64,000 nt of DNA from the NCBI GenBank assembly GCA_905221605.1, contig CAJNDS010002390.1, positions 651,113-715,112 of the forward strand, read 5' to 3'. The translations under genes were made by a program, and so were the position numbers. Below are positions 51,592-63,500 of the stretch, in pieces. Every line of letters begins with the position of its first letter. The first letter of the stretch is position 1. The stretch is from Symbiodinium natans. Taxonomy: Eukaryota; Sar; Dinophyceae; Suessiales; Symbiodiniaceae. The notes below the pieces were generated by a model. It saw only the letters and a list, made by a program, of their open reading frames with translations, was not told the DNA's origin and did no database searches.

Positions 51592-53498
51592 GCAGCTCAG
51601 GGTGTCGGATTTTCTCGTTTTTTTGTTCAGGGTTCGTTTAGGGTTTTTAGGTTTTTGTTTTTTTTGTTTTGCTTTTTTTGCTTTTAATAGGGTTTTGGGC
51701 TTCGGGATTCTCTCGGGTTTTTAGGTTTTTTTTCAGGGTTCGCTTAGGGTTTAAAGGGCTTTTGGGTTTTTTTCTAGGGTTCTCAAGGTTTGTTAAGGAT
51801 TTCTTTTAGGGCGTTTAGGGGTTTCAGCGATTTGGGGCTTTTTTTTTGGGGGGGGGGGTTTAGGGTTTTACGGCTTGGGGGTGTTAGTGTTTAAAGGTTC
51901 TGGGGTTTTCGGGTGCTACGGTTTTGGTTTTGACTGTTTGAGCGCTACCTGGAGGTCGGTTGGAGGTGCTTGGGTGTAACGGGTTTAAAAACTGGGGTGT
52001 TGGGCATTTGGGAGGGTTATGAATCATCCGGGTGTTTGGGGCAATTTGAAACCCTAAGCCCGAAACCCATGAACCCGAGGGGTTGTTTGGGATTTGGCTT
52101 TGCACCTTTGGCTACCCGGAAAAATCCCGAAACCCCACACCCTGAACCCTAAACCCCAAACCCGAACCCCCAAACCCCACATACCCTAAGCTGCAAACCC
52201 TAAACCCGAAACCTTAAAACCCTAAACCCTAAACCCCAAACCCTTGCGAGCCTGGGCAGATTTAGTGATTAGCCCTAAACTACTAGTTCAGGGATTTGCT
52301 GAAGAGCCTCCGCCCCCCCCCCCCCCCCCCCCCCCCCCCACCCCAGAAAAAAAAAAAAAGCACAAACATGCTGGAGATGTTGATGCCTTATAAGGGCACT
52401 ATAGGGAAGATAATCTTTCATTTTTTGGTGTTTCTTAAGCACATCGTAGTAAGCCAGTATAGTCTTCGGCTGCCGGTCAGAAGGACATTCCGAAGGCCGT
52501 CGTGGGGAGGAGTTAAAGTTGAGAGTGTAGGGTTTATAGGGCTTCGGGTTGGAAACTTTTGGTTAAGGTTTGGGGGTGGGGGGCGGCAGGTGCCATTGTT
52601 TTGTTTTTAGTGCATTTGAGGTCTTGTCTAGCTAAACCCAACACCCTAAACCCTAAACCCTAAACCCTAAACCCTAAACCCTAAACCCTAAACCCTAAAC
52701 CCATCTCTTTTCGGGGGGGGGGGGGGTTTGGCCCTCGCCCCCTCCGTCCCCTTCTCTGCCTGGAGGTCCTCACGGATAACGACCGAGAAATACATAACAG
52801 CAAGAATCACAGAAGAAGAAGAAGAAGAGGAAGGGGAAGAAGAACAAGAAGAGGATTGATAACAATTAAAGTACAAAAAACATAATAGTCCATCGATAGT
52901 CGTTAAGAGCATATTTTGGGGTTTGGGCAGAGTTCAGGGTTGATAGGGTTTATAGGGTTTACAGGGTTTATTGGGTTTATTGGGTTTATTGAGTTTATTG
53001 GGTGTGTAGGTGTTTAGGGTTTGGGGACTTCATTGTCCTTGTGATCCAACACCCGACAAATTGACCTTTCAGATCCCGCTTCGGGGATGCGGTGGCTACC
53101 CTAAACCCTGAGCCCTAAACTCTAATACCCAGGTTTAGGCTTAGCGTACGGCCCTAAATCGGAGACCTTCGTATAGCCCAAAGTCGTCAAACACCTCGAA
53201 GCCTTCAATCCCACTTAAGCCCTTAAAAACCCTTAAAGCTCAAGACCTTAAACTTTAAGGCCTTGAACCCGGAAAGGTTTCGGGCTTTAAAGGGTTTTCA
53301 GGGCATAGCAACCGGAGAGACCTTCAAGCTATTGTCGCTATGACTCCCAGAAGTTGACCCCAATTTTCTGAACTCCCAAAAAGCCTTTAAAAGAGTTTTC
53401 AGGACACACGTGTGCACCGTTTCGGGTGTACTGGGATTTTTGCAGGGCTTGAACAAAAATGCACAGATTTCGGGTTCCTTCCTAACATCCGCGCCCAG
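51592..53498. other. CLF1 3' region to next gene
   Basis: T-rich stretch (51615-51890), telomere-like repeats, FB7 with a poly-C loop (52285-52455), an AAG repeat (52810-52850) and TTTATTGGG variants (52935-53005). It should contain the missing CLF1 C-terminal exons and the start of the PPR gene, but I cannot place them. Confidence 0.5.
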
Positions 53499-53562
53499 GG
53501 TACCAAGCAATCGTCACCGCCTGCGCCCGGGCCGCGCAGTGGCGAGAAGCCCTCCAAGTTTT
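53499..53562 (+). CDS. PPR exon a
   Basis: YQAIVTACARAAQWREALQV plus TT: first half of a PPR motif. GT donor; Leu is completed by the next exon. Confidence 0.92.
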
Positions 53563-56500
53563 GTAGCTCGTCCTTGGGCTTTGGGGGCTCAGGGGCTTAG
53601 AGTTTGCAAAGGCCCGAAACCCTATAAACCCCCTACACCTTCTAAAGCCCCTAAACCATATAACCACTAAGCCACCTTATAAACCCTGAGCACTAGAAAC
53701 CCTGCACCGTATAAACCCGAAACCCTATGTTCGGGGGTAGAAACAACATCGACTCGGGTGTTCTAGTGGGGTCTGGGAACCCCTATACGCCCTCAAACGA
53801 CCCCAAACCTAAACCCCGAATTTCTTGGGTTCAGGCTGTTGGGGTGTTAGGATTTTAGGGTTGTCGGGTTTTTGGGCGAGGGTTCGGGGTTTAGGGTTTC
53901 GGGTCTAAGGTTTGGGGTTTAGGCTTTGGGGTTCCTTCTGCTTGTACGATCGTCCCCTTGGAGAATGCTCGATAGGCCCTGGCGGTGAACCCTAAACCCT
54001 AAACCCTCAACCCTTTTTACCCGTAGTAGGTTTACAGGGATCATAGTTGGGAATATTGTTTCGGCGGGCTCCAGGAGCCAACCCGGGACGGATAATTGTC
54101 TTTTTCGGGTTGAGAGTTTTTTAGGGTTTAGGGTTTGTTTAGATTTCAGAGCACCGATCTATTCTGGAAACCCTAGATCCTGAACCCTAAACCCCTTGGA
54201 CCCTCCTTGGCTTTGAAAGCTAAGCTCTCTGCCCAGGGACCAGATGCAATGGGACAGCATCCAGCCCAACTTGAGCAGCACCTCTGTTGCTGTTTAGCTG
54301 CTTAGGGGTTCAGGGCGTAGATAGAGCTTTAAGACCCCTTCCTGGGGTGTCGGGTTAGGGCTTAGGGATAGGCCAGGGATCTAAGAGGGGTTCTAGGCTT
54401 AAGGAATCGAAGTTCAGGGGCTTTGGGGTTATATAGCAACAGAAACATCTACAGGGGACTCTACAGGATGTCGTCCGGCTCCTCGAATTGTAAGAGCAGC
54501 TAAGGGAGGGGAATTGAGGTTGCGCCCGATGCCATGTTTGGTTGAGGTTAGGAAGGCCAGTGGCGCTCTTGTTGCCCTTCAAGGGTTCTCTGGGTTTAGG
54601 GCTTAGGGTTTAGGGTTTGGGGTTTAGGGTTTGGGGTTTAGGGTTTAGGGTTTAGGGTTTAGGGTTTAGGGTTTAGGGTTAGGGTTTAGGGTTTAGGGTT
54701 TAGGGTTTAGGGTTTAGGGTTTAGGGTTTAGGGTTTAGGGTTTAGGGTTTAGGGTTTAGGGTTTAGGGTTTAGGTTGAAGCAAGCAACTAGGACCCAGAG
54801 TCGACCCTTATTCCCTTGTTTTCGGGCTTGGGGAGGGGGGGGCGGGGGTTCCTTGACAAGCCCCTTGAAACCAAAAAGGCACCCTCTATTGTGTTCCTAG
54901 GCTACTCTTGGTCACCCTACACCCTAAACCCTAAACCCCTAAACCCTAAACCCTATGCCCAGGTTACTCTTGGGTCTAGGTAAGCAGCGAGTCAAGCGTG
55001 CCCTTTCGGTTCTAGCGATCCTTCTAAGACGTGACAGTTCAGCTGCCACCCGAAACCCTAAACATGAAACCCCAAACCCCAAACCCTAAACCCTAAACCC
55101 CAAACCCTAAACCCTAAACCCTAAACCCCAAACCCTAAACCCTAAACCCTAAACCCCAAATTCTAAACCCCAAGCCCTCAAACCTCATCTAACCCAGACC
55201 CCCACAACGCCCCCAGGAAGGAGTCGTCAGTTCTAAGCTCTGGGGCTTCGGCCCAAACCCCCCCGACAGCACAGAAGCCTTCCAGGCCCGAGGGCTGCGG
55301 TTTAGGGTTTAGGGTTTAGGGTTTAGGGTTTAGGGATTAGGGTTTAGGGTTTAGGGTTTAGGGTTTAGGGTTTGGGGGGTTAGGGTTTAGCGGGTCAGTA
55401 GCTTGTAGAGCACGGTATAGTGTGCGTGCGATGTCCATGCCGCCTGAAGTCGAACCTTGTGCGAGTGCTCTCCTGCAGAACTCCGCAGGAGGAGAAAGAC
55501 CTGTCAAAACGGTCCAAGAAGTTTTGCAAGTTGCAAGTGCTTCGGCCACAAAGTTGCGTTGGCTGCCATCTGTCGTGGCCGTACACCCGCAGAACCGTGA
55601 TGGGGCTGGCCTCAACAGTGGGGACGTACATGACTTACACTCAACAGTGTGATTGAAGTTGGAGTCGATTCTGAGATTAGGGTGTTTAGGGGGACTAGGG
55701 GGGTTAAGGGGATTCGCGCGTTTAGGTTTGAGGGTGTTTAGGGGGTTAAGGCGGTTTAGGGGGCTTTGGGGGGGGTTTAGGGGGGTTATATATATATATA
55801 TATGAATATATGTATATATGTATATACCCCTCGAAAGATTATGTAGGCCATAGCGCCTCATTCCCTACCTAAGAAAGGAGTACGATTTTCGGGGCTTGGG
55901 GGGCTGTTGGGCTGGGGGATGAAGGGGAAACCCTTAAACCCTTCAATCCTTAAACCCTTAAACCCTTAAACCCTTAAAGCCTTAAAGCCTTGAAGCCTTA
56001 AACCCTTAAACCCTTAAACCCTTAAACCCTTAAACCCTTAAACCCTTATTTATATAAAGGGGATTTAAAGTACCTAGAGCCTTTAATCCCTACGAAGAAC
56101 CAGTAAGAAATCTCTGCATGGACGTATCGGGTTCTGAGGCTGCAACAGCGCCATCAGCGCCTGTGGGCGTGGCAGCTGCTGGCCAGGCTTGGATGGTTTT
56201 CAGGGATTAGGGTTTAGGGTTCAGGGTTTAGGGTTTAGGGTTCAGGGTTTAGGGCTTATGGCTGAGGGTTCAGGGTTTAGGGTTCAGGGTTCAATTTTAG
56301 GGTTGTGGTCTCGGAGTTGCGATGGAAGGCTAGTTCAGGGGGTTCCTCGCGGGTTGGTTCAGGATCACTGGGACCTCCTCCTATATACTCCCAATTGCAC
56401 AAAGAAAGCAGGGAGTCCTGCCTTAAACCCTAAAACCCCCTTAAACCCTAAACCCCTAAACACCTAAACCCCCAAACCCTAAAACCTTTCCCCTAAGCCG

Positions 56501-59500
56501 TAAACCCTTCCCCCGACTGTTAGTTGGGGTTCACGACTTCGAGTTCAGAGTTTAGGGTTAAAGCCCCCCCCAAAACGACCAGACCCTAAACCCTTAAGCG
56601 CCACGATGTCCAACGTGAATTTCTGCTACTACTGCTTATATTGCTATTACTGCCGGAGGCTAGTACTAGTTGCGATGATGACGTAGTGTGCCGCACGCTG
56701 GGGTGGATGCCATGCAATTTAGCATACTTGGAGGTTCATGGTACCGATTAATTAACCCAATTCTAACTGCACTTATAGCCTGCTTATAACCATATTTGGG
56801 CACTTCAGGGGGCTTGTAAGTGGGTTATAGGTACAGGTATAATGGGGTTATAAGTACCTTGAATATTCAAGTAAGGGCTCCGGATTCCCGAAGATGTTTG
56901 GTGCAGGGTTTAGGGTTTGGGTTTAGGGTTTAGGGGGTAGTGCTTAAGGTTTCGGGTTTAGGGTTTATCAGGTTTGGGGCGGTTTAGGGTTTAAAGTCCC
57001 AAGTGATCCTAGCCACAAAAAACCCCAAACCCGAAGCCTCAATACCCAAAACCTTAAATACGTAACGCGCAACCTAACTGAAGCCCTTAACCTCCCCCCC
57101 CCCCCCCCCCCCAACAACCCTTGAATCCTAAACCTAACAACCCCTATAACCCTATAAACCCTACACCCCCCTGTAACCCAATAAACCCTAAACCCCCAAA
57201 ATCCCAAAAACCCTACAAACCCTAAATCCCAATAACCCTTAAACCCTAAACCCCTATAACCCGATAAACCCTAAACCCCCATAACCCTATAAACCCTAAA
57301 CCCCAATAACCCTAGAAACCCTAAACCCCTATGACCCTAGAAATCCTAAACCCCAATAACCCTCAGACCCTAAACCCCTATAACCCTAGAAACCCTAAAC
57401 CCCAGTAACCCTCAGACCCTAAACCCCTTGAACCCTAGAAACCCTAAACCTCTATAAACCTACAACCCTAGAAACCCTAAACCTCTATAACTCTATAACC
57501 CTAGAAACCCTAAACCTCTTTAAGCCTACAACCCTAGAAACCCTAAGGCTCTATAACCCAACCCCCCCACCATTCCAGGAGCCCTGGCCCTCCTCCAAGA
57601 GCTCCGTGCACGGAAGGAAGGGCTTCAGGGAACTTAGGGGGTTTAGGGGGAACTTAGGAAGTTGAGGAAGTTGAGGGAGTTTAGGGAGTTTAGCGAGTTC
57701 AGGGGTTTAGGGGGAACTTAGGGGTTTAGGAAGTTGAGGGAGTTTAGGGAGTTTAGCGAGGGGGTTTAGGGGGAACTTAGGGGGTTTAGGAAGTTGAGGG
57801 AGTTTAGGGAGTTTAGCGAGTTTAGGGTTTAGGGTTTAGGGTTTAGGGTTTAGGGTTTAGGGAATATTTGGGGTTTAGGGTTTAGCGATTAAGGGTTCAG
57901 GATTTGGGCGCTAGGTTTGGGCTTTCCACCTGCAGGGGTCTCTGGGGCTACTGCAGAGGTTGAGGGGTTCGGGGTCAAGCGGAGAGGGATTTAGGAGTTT
58001 GGGCTTCTCTGAGCTTAGGGTAGGGCGTTTTGGGCTTCATTTTGGGTAGGGGATGCTTCGGGAAGGGGTACCTTAGCAAAGGATCCCACACGCAAAACCC
58101 AAGAGGATAACAAAGAGGTCGGGCGTTTCATTGCGCTGCGTGGCAACCCCCAGAGCTGTCCTTGCCCCGAAATCCTGAAAGCAAGTCCAGACTTTGTTTA
58201 AAGCCTTGACCCGCGAAAACCCTTAAACCTTTCTCCGCTACTCCCCTAAGGCCTGTAGACAAGGGCCCTGCCGGCCCAACACAAAAGAATAGCAAGTAAG
58301 AGCCCTGGAGCGTGGTACATGCAACCCGCCAGACACGAAACTTGGCCCTGAAGCCCTTAAACCGTAACCCCCTCCCAAAGCCTCCTAAACACCCAGACAC
58401 CCCAACCTTTAAATCCTAAATCTCCCTGAGCCCTCTACCCTCAGCCCTAAAACTCTAAATCCCGCCAGACCTTAAGCAAAGAAAGCACCCCTCGACCCTA
58501 AACCCAGCCCCCTCCCCCCCCCCACCCCTTCTCAGACCTTTAAAGACCGAAAAGTGCCCTAAACCCTAAGCCCTAAACCCTAAACCCTAAACCCTAAACC
58601 GCCAGACTCGGGTGGACTTGGTCGGCCTGAACGCGACGGCCAAGGCCCTGGCGAAAGCGAGTCGCTGGCGCCAGGCTGGAAGTTCAGGGGCTTTACGACG
58701 GTTTAGGGTTTTGGGGTTTTAGGGTTTTAGTGTTTAGGGTTATATAATGGTTTAAAGGTTTAGGGTTTGGGGTTTTGGGGTTTAAGGGTTTGGGGTTTAG
58801 AGTCCCTATGTGGGTACTGCCCAAAAAAGGAGGCTTTAGGGTTTAGGGCTTTCTTAGGGTTTAGGGTTTTATGGTTTTTTGGGGTTTTAGGTTTAGGGTT
58901 AAGGGTTTAGGGTTTAGGGTTTCTCAGCGGCTCAGGGGGTTGGTTTAGTGCTTGGCTTGAAGGGTCTCAGGGTTTTAGGGTTTAGGGTTTAGGCTTAGGG
59001 GCTTTGGGGGCTTTTGGGCTTTAGGGGCTGTAGGGTTTTGGGCTTGAAGGGTTTTAGGGTTTCGTAGGTAGGACCTTTACGGTCGATTTGGCGCGTGCTT
59101 TTGGGGCTCTTGAATCTCAAAGATGTTTTAAAGCCCCGGGAGCCTAAACGTTGGGATGTTCCCCCTTATACTAGCAGCCCTCATTGAGGATTGTAATAGG
59201 GGGTACTATAATCCCTCTGATCGGAGCTGTGAGTATAAGGGTAACATCCCAAAATGTATACACGCTTTAACAACATTTTGAAAGGTCTTACTGAAACATG
59301 TTTTGGGGCTCCGGATGCTCTGGGTCTTCCGGGGGCCTCTTTAAACGGATTTAGGGTTTGGGGTGTCGGGTTTAGGGTTGGGTTAGGGTTTAGGGTTTAG
59401 GTTTCAAAGTTTAGAATCTTTATGAACCTGTAGGATTTAAATGCGCCGAAAGGCTCCGGGGCCTCCCTGGGCCTTAGAAACTTTTGAAACCTTTAGAATC

Positions 59501-60549
59501 TTTAAACTTTACATGGGGCTAAGGGCTCCGGGGCTACCCGGGGCCCCAAATCTTTAAAAAGTTCCAGATCTTGAGTTTAAGTGGGGCTTCAGGCTACAGG
59601 CCTTCCGGGGCCTTGCTTGAAATCTTTGAAATTTAGGGGTTAGGGGTTAGGGGTTTAGGGTTTAGGGTTTAGGGTTTAGGGTTTAGGGTTTAGGGTTCCT
59701 TTCAAGACTTGAAAAATTAGATGGGGCCGCAGGCTGCTGTTTTGGCGGCAGTTACCTTGCGAATATTAGCAAAGTCGAAGACGCCCCAGGGGCCCGGGAG
59801 CCCTTAGCCCCAATTAACCCTAAACCCTAAACCCTAGCCCTAAACCCTAAACCCTAAGCCCTAAACCCTAAGCCCTAAACCCTAAACCCTAAACCCTGCA
59901 ATTTTTGGAATTGACTTGGGGTCTGGAGCCTCCCGGGGCCTTGAATTCTACGATATCTATAGAAACATGAAAACGATCGAGCTTACTCCCGGGGCCCTTG
60001 AACATATCATAGTGTTTAGGGTTTTGGGTTTAGGGTTAGACTTAGAATGTTCACAGCCATATTTACATGGGGCTAAAGGCTCCGAGGGCCTTGATAAAGC
60101 TTTCGACCTGAAGCCCTAAACCCCTCAACCCTGAACCCGAAACCTTGTACCCTCAACCCAAAAAACCTGAAATTGCACGAGACTCGATGTGGAGTTTAGA
60201 GTTTAGGGTTTAGGGTTTAGGGGTTAGGGCTTAGGGTTTAGGGTTTAGGGTTTAGGGTTTATTGGGGCTAAAGGCCTCCCGTGTTCGACTTAGCAGTGAG
60301 GGTTCAGGATCTTTCTCGCTACCCTCTTCTTCCAGGGACCTGAGAGTCGAATCCTTAAGGGTCGGTTTAGGGTTTAGGGTTTAGGATTTAGGGTTTAGGG
60401 TTTAGGGTTTAGGGTTTAGGGTTTAGGGTTTAGGGTTCAGGGTTTAGGGTTTAGGGTTTAGGGTTTAGGGTTTAGGGTTTGGGACTATACAAGGTATGTG
60501 TATCTGTATATAACCTGTATGTATACTTATATATAGAGCATACATGCAT

Positions 60550-60582
<33 letters not shown>

Positions 60583-63500
60583 TTATTTATGTGTGTACAC
60601 ATTGTTATATCTGCGTGTATAGGAGTTATATAGGCTAGCAAAATTAAGGGTCCGTTCCACGGGGGTTTGGAGGTCCTTGCCTTGCTGGATTCACTTCGAG
60701 AGGAGGGCATTGAGCCCGAGACTTGGAGACAAGTATTCAAGGGACTAAAGGAGGGACCCTTATAACTTCTAAGGGACCTTAAGTAAGAATATTTTGGGGT
60801 TTATCAAGGGGGGGGGGAATATGATTAGGGTCCCTCTAGAATTCCCTCCTTAAACCCCGAAAAATATGTGGTTCACTTGGAGGTTCATGGGTAGTTAGAG
60901 GTGGGTCATAAGTTAGAAGTAAGCAACTACAATTATGATTGTCTATTTCCTTTTTTTAGGGTGCTTATCACCCTGCTTATAGCTACCCCTGAACCTTCAA
61001 GTAGGGTTTTCGGATGCAATCTAAGCCTTATAAACGCGGACTCGTCACGGTTTAGAGTTCAGGGTTTAGCGTTTAGGGCTTAGGGGGCGCCGCAAGCTCG
61101 TTGTATAAGAAGCTTTGCCGTCCTCATCCGTCCTCATTCGATTTCCCAGCACGTATCTTTGAACTGCCCTAAGCACAGGTGTACAGGAGCCTAAACATTA
61201 CTTGCTACAGTGATCCCCTGACAGTCTTGTATAGGCAGAACCTAGACTGCTTAAGAACCGTGCTGGCCCTTTTTTGTTAATAACCCTAAACCCTAACCGG
61301 TCTGAGTACCACAAATGTCCTGGACCTGAACTCTACAGTCTCTAGGCTGGGTCGCCATCCAGAAAGCTTAAATCATTTTACCGTATCATGGTCATATGTA
61401 TGTATAGATATATATGTATATACAGGTACACCTTGTGAAGAACATGGCTCCTGATTATGGTACCTTACTGTCAGTCCTTAGCAGCAACCATGCAGAGCAC
61501 TGGATTTTCCAACAGCTGATGACACTGCCACTGCCACCCTAAACCCTAAACCGCAACCCCGCAGAGAACATGTGCTTGAAAGCAAGACATTTTCTAAACC
61601 CTAAACCCTAAACCCTAAACTTCTGGTCCTTCTCCTACACCCCAAAGATCCCTCCAGCCTCCGCCGAGGATGTTGTGACCTACACCGTGCTCATGGAGGC
61701 GGCACAGAGGTGCAACCCCAAGCAGCGGTTTAGGGTTTAGGGTTTGGGTTTTGGGGTTTGGGGTTTGGGGTTTGGGGTTTGGGGTTCGGGTTTACGGTTG
61801 AGGGTTTAAGGGGAGTTCACAACCCAAGGTTCCCGAATACTCCCCAATACTCCCTAAGCTTCCCGAAGGTCCCCTATAGGTACCTACCCCCATGAACGCC
61901 CCTCCCTTAAGAACCCTATAACCTAAGCCGCCATACATGCCGAAAAGCTTGGGTTTACATGCGGCGCTTGGGGTTTGAGGGTTTGGGGTTTAAGACATTA
62001 GCCTTGGGGTTTCAGGGCTTCAGAAGCCTAGGGTTTACGGAGCTTCGGGTTTTGGGGTTTAGGGTTTGGGGTTTAGGTTCAGGATTGCGGGTTGAGGGTT
62101 TCGGGAGGTTTTGCGAGCAGAACGCCGGACGTAGATTGAAAAACACCACAACCACCGCTCCCACGGTTTTCGATCAGGGGTTTTGGGTTTAGGGTTCAGG
62201 GTTTATGTTTTTGGGAGTTAAAGAGGGCTGCAAGAAGCCACATGTCGATGCCTTCGCCTACTAGTTGCTTGAGAACCCCCAAAAAACGAAGATAATGCTC
62301 CCAATGTTACACTTATAAGGAGTAATCCCTTGTTTTTGGGAATTCTTAAGCTAACCCTAAACCCTAAACCCTAAACCCTAAGTATCGAGTAGTCGCAGGA
62401 GCAGAAGTTGGTCCAGAGCCTTTGACGCCCTTCACGAGCTGCGGCAGCGAGCCTCGGACTGGGTCGGCAGAGGGTGGTTCTGGGGTTTCAGGTTTTGGGT
62501 TTTGCCCAAAACTCTAAACCCTAAACCCTAAAACCTAAACCCTACACCTAAACCCGAATCCCTAAACCCCTGCGTTTAGGGGCTTTAGGATTGCAGGGTC
62601 CTAACCTTGAGGTCCTACAGCACGCAGCTTCCTCAGCTTTTAGTGCTTGGGGTTTAGGGTTTAAGGTCTATTCGCCCTAAACCTTAAGCCCTGAACCCTA
62701 AACTCTAAACCAAACCCTGAAGTCTAAACCCCATATAGGGTTTAGGGTCGTCAGCTGCCATGCTTCAGCTTGGCGAATTCTATGTTCATGGGGCTAAATG
62801 GGCCCTAAAAGGGTTTATGGTTCGTTTAGGGTAGGGATTGTAGTAGTATAGCTATCTAGTCTCAGGGACCTAGTAATCGAGTCCTTAAGAGTTCGAGTAG
62901 CCTAAGTACTCGGTCCTTGGAAGTATAGGCTGGGGTATGCTACACCCTAAACCCTGAATCCTGAACCCTACACCCTAAACCGTAAACGCTCACCCCATTT
63001 TTAGGGTTCATTTGGTTCCCAGTGATGTGGCCCGCGTTGTGAAGGCTTTGGAAGGTACTGGTACGTCTCTATTAGGAGCTTTGTCAGGGGAAGGGTTCAG
63101 CTTTAGCCCATTAAACCGGTTTAGGGTTTAGGGTTTAGGGTTTAGGGTTTAGGGTTTAGGGTTTATGGTGTACCACAAGGCTCGAATGTAGTTCCTTTCC
63201 GGGTAGGGGATTCGACCCAACAAGGTACCTTTTGGGTAGACCTTAAACCCGGACACTCAGGACAGCTGCAAGCAGATGCGTGCCACGGCTGTCATTTTGT
63301 TTACACACCCGGGTGCGGTCGCGAGAACAAACTTCAAGTTGAAGAAGGCATTTTTCCCTAGTCCCTATGCCTATATTGCATAAACTTGAACCCGATCAAG
63401 GTTTGGGGGGGGGGGGGGGGAGGGGGGGGGGGGAGGGCGGGGGGGGGGGAGGGGGGGGGGGGGGGGAGGGGGGGGGAGGGGGGGGGGGAGGGGGGGGGGG

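Noticed and set aside
53935-53990. Segment with CTIVPLENAR followed by a stop and ALAV as a PPR exon
   Set aside because: Contains a stop and lies between exons a and b, which join perfectly.
55358-55861. Minus-strand 167-codon frame as a gene
   Set aside because: Its second half is repeats and an FB10 element; opposing frames are equally open and no domain is visible.
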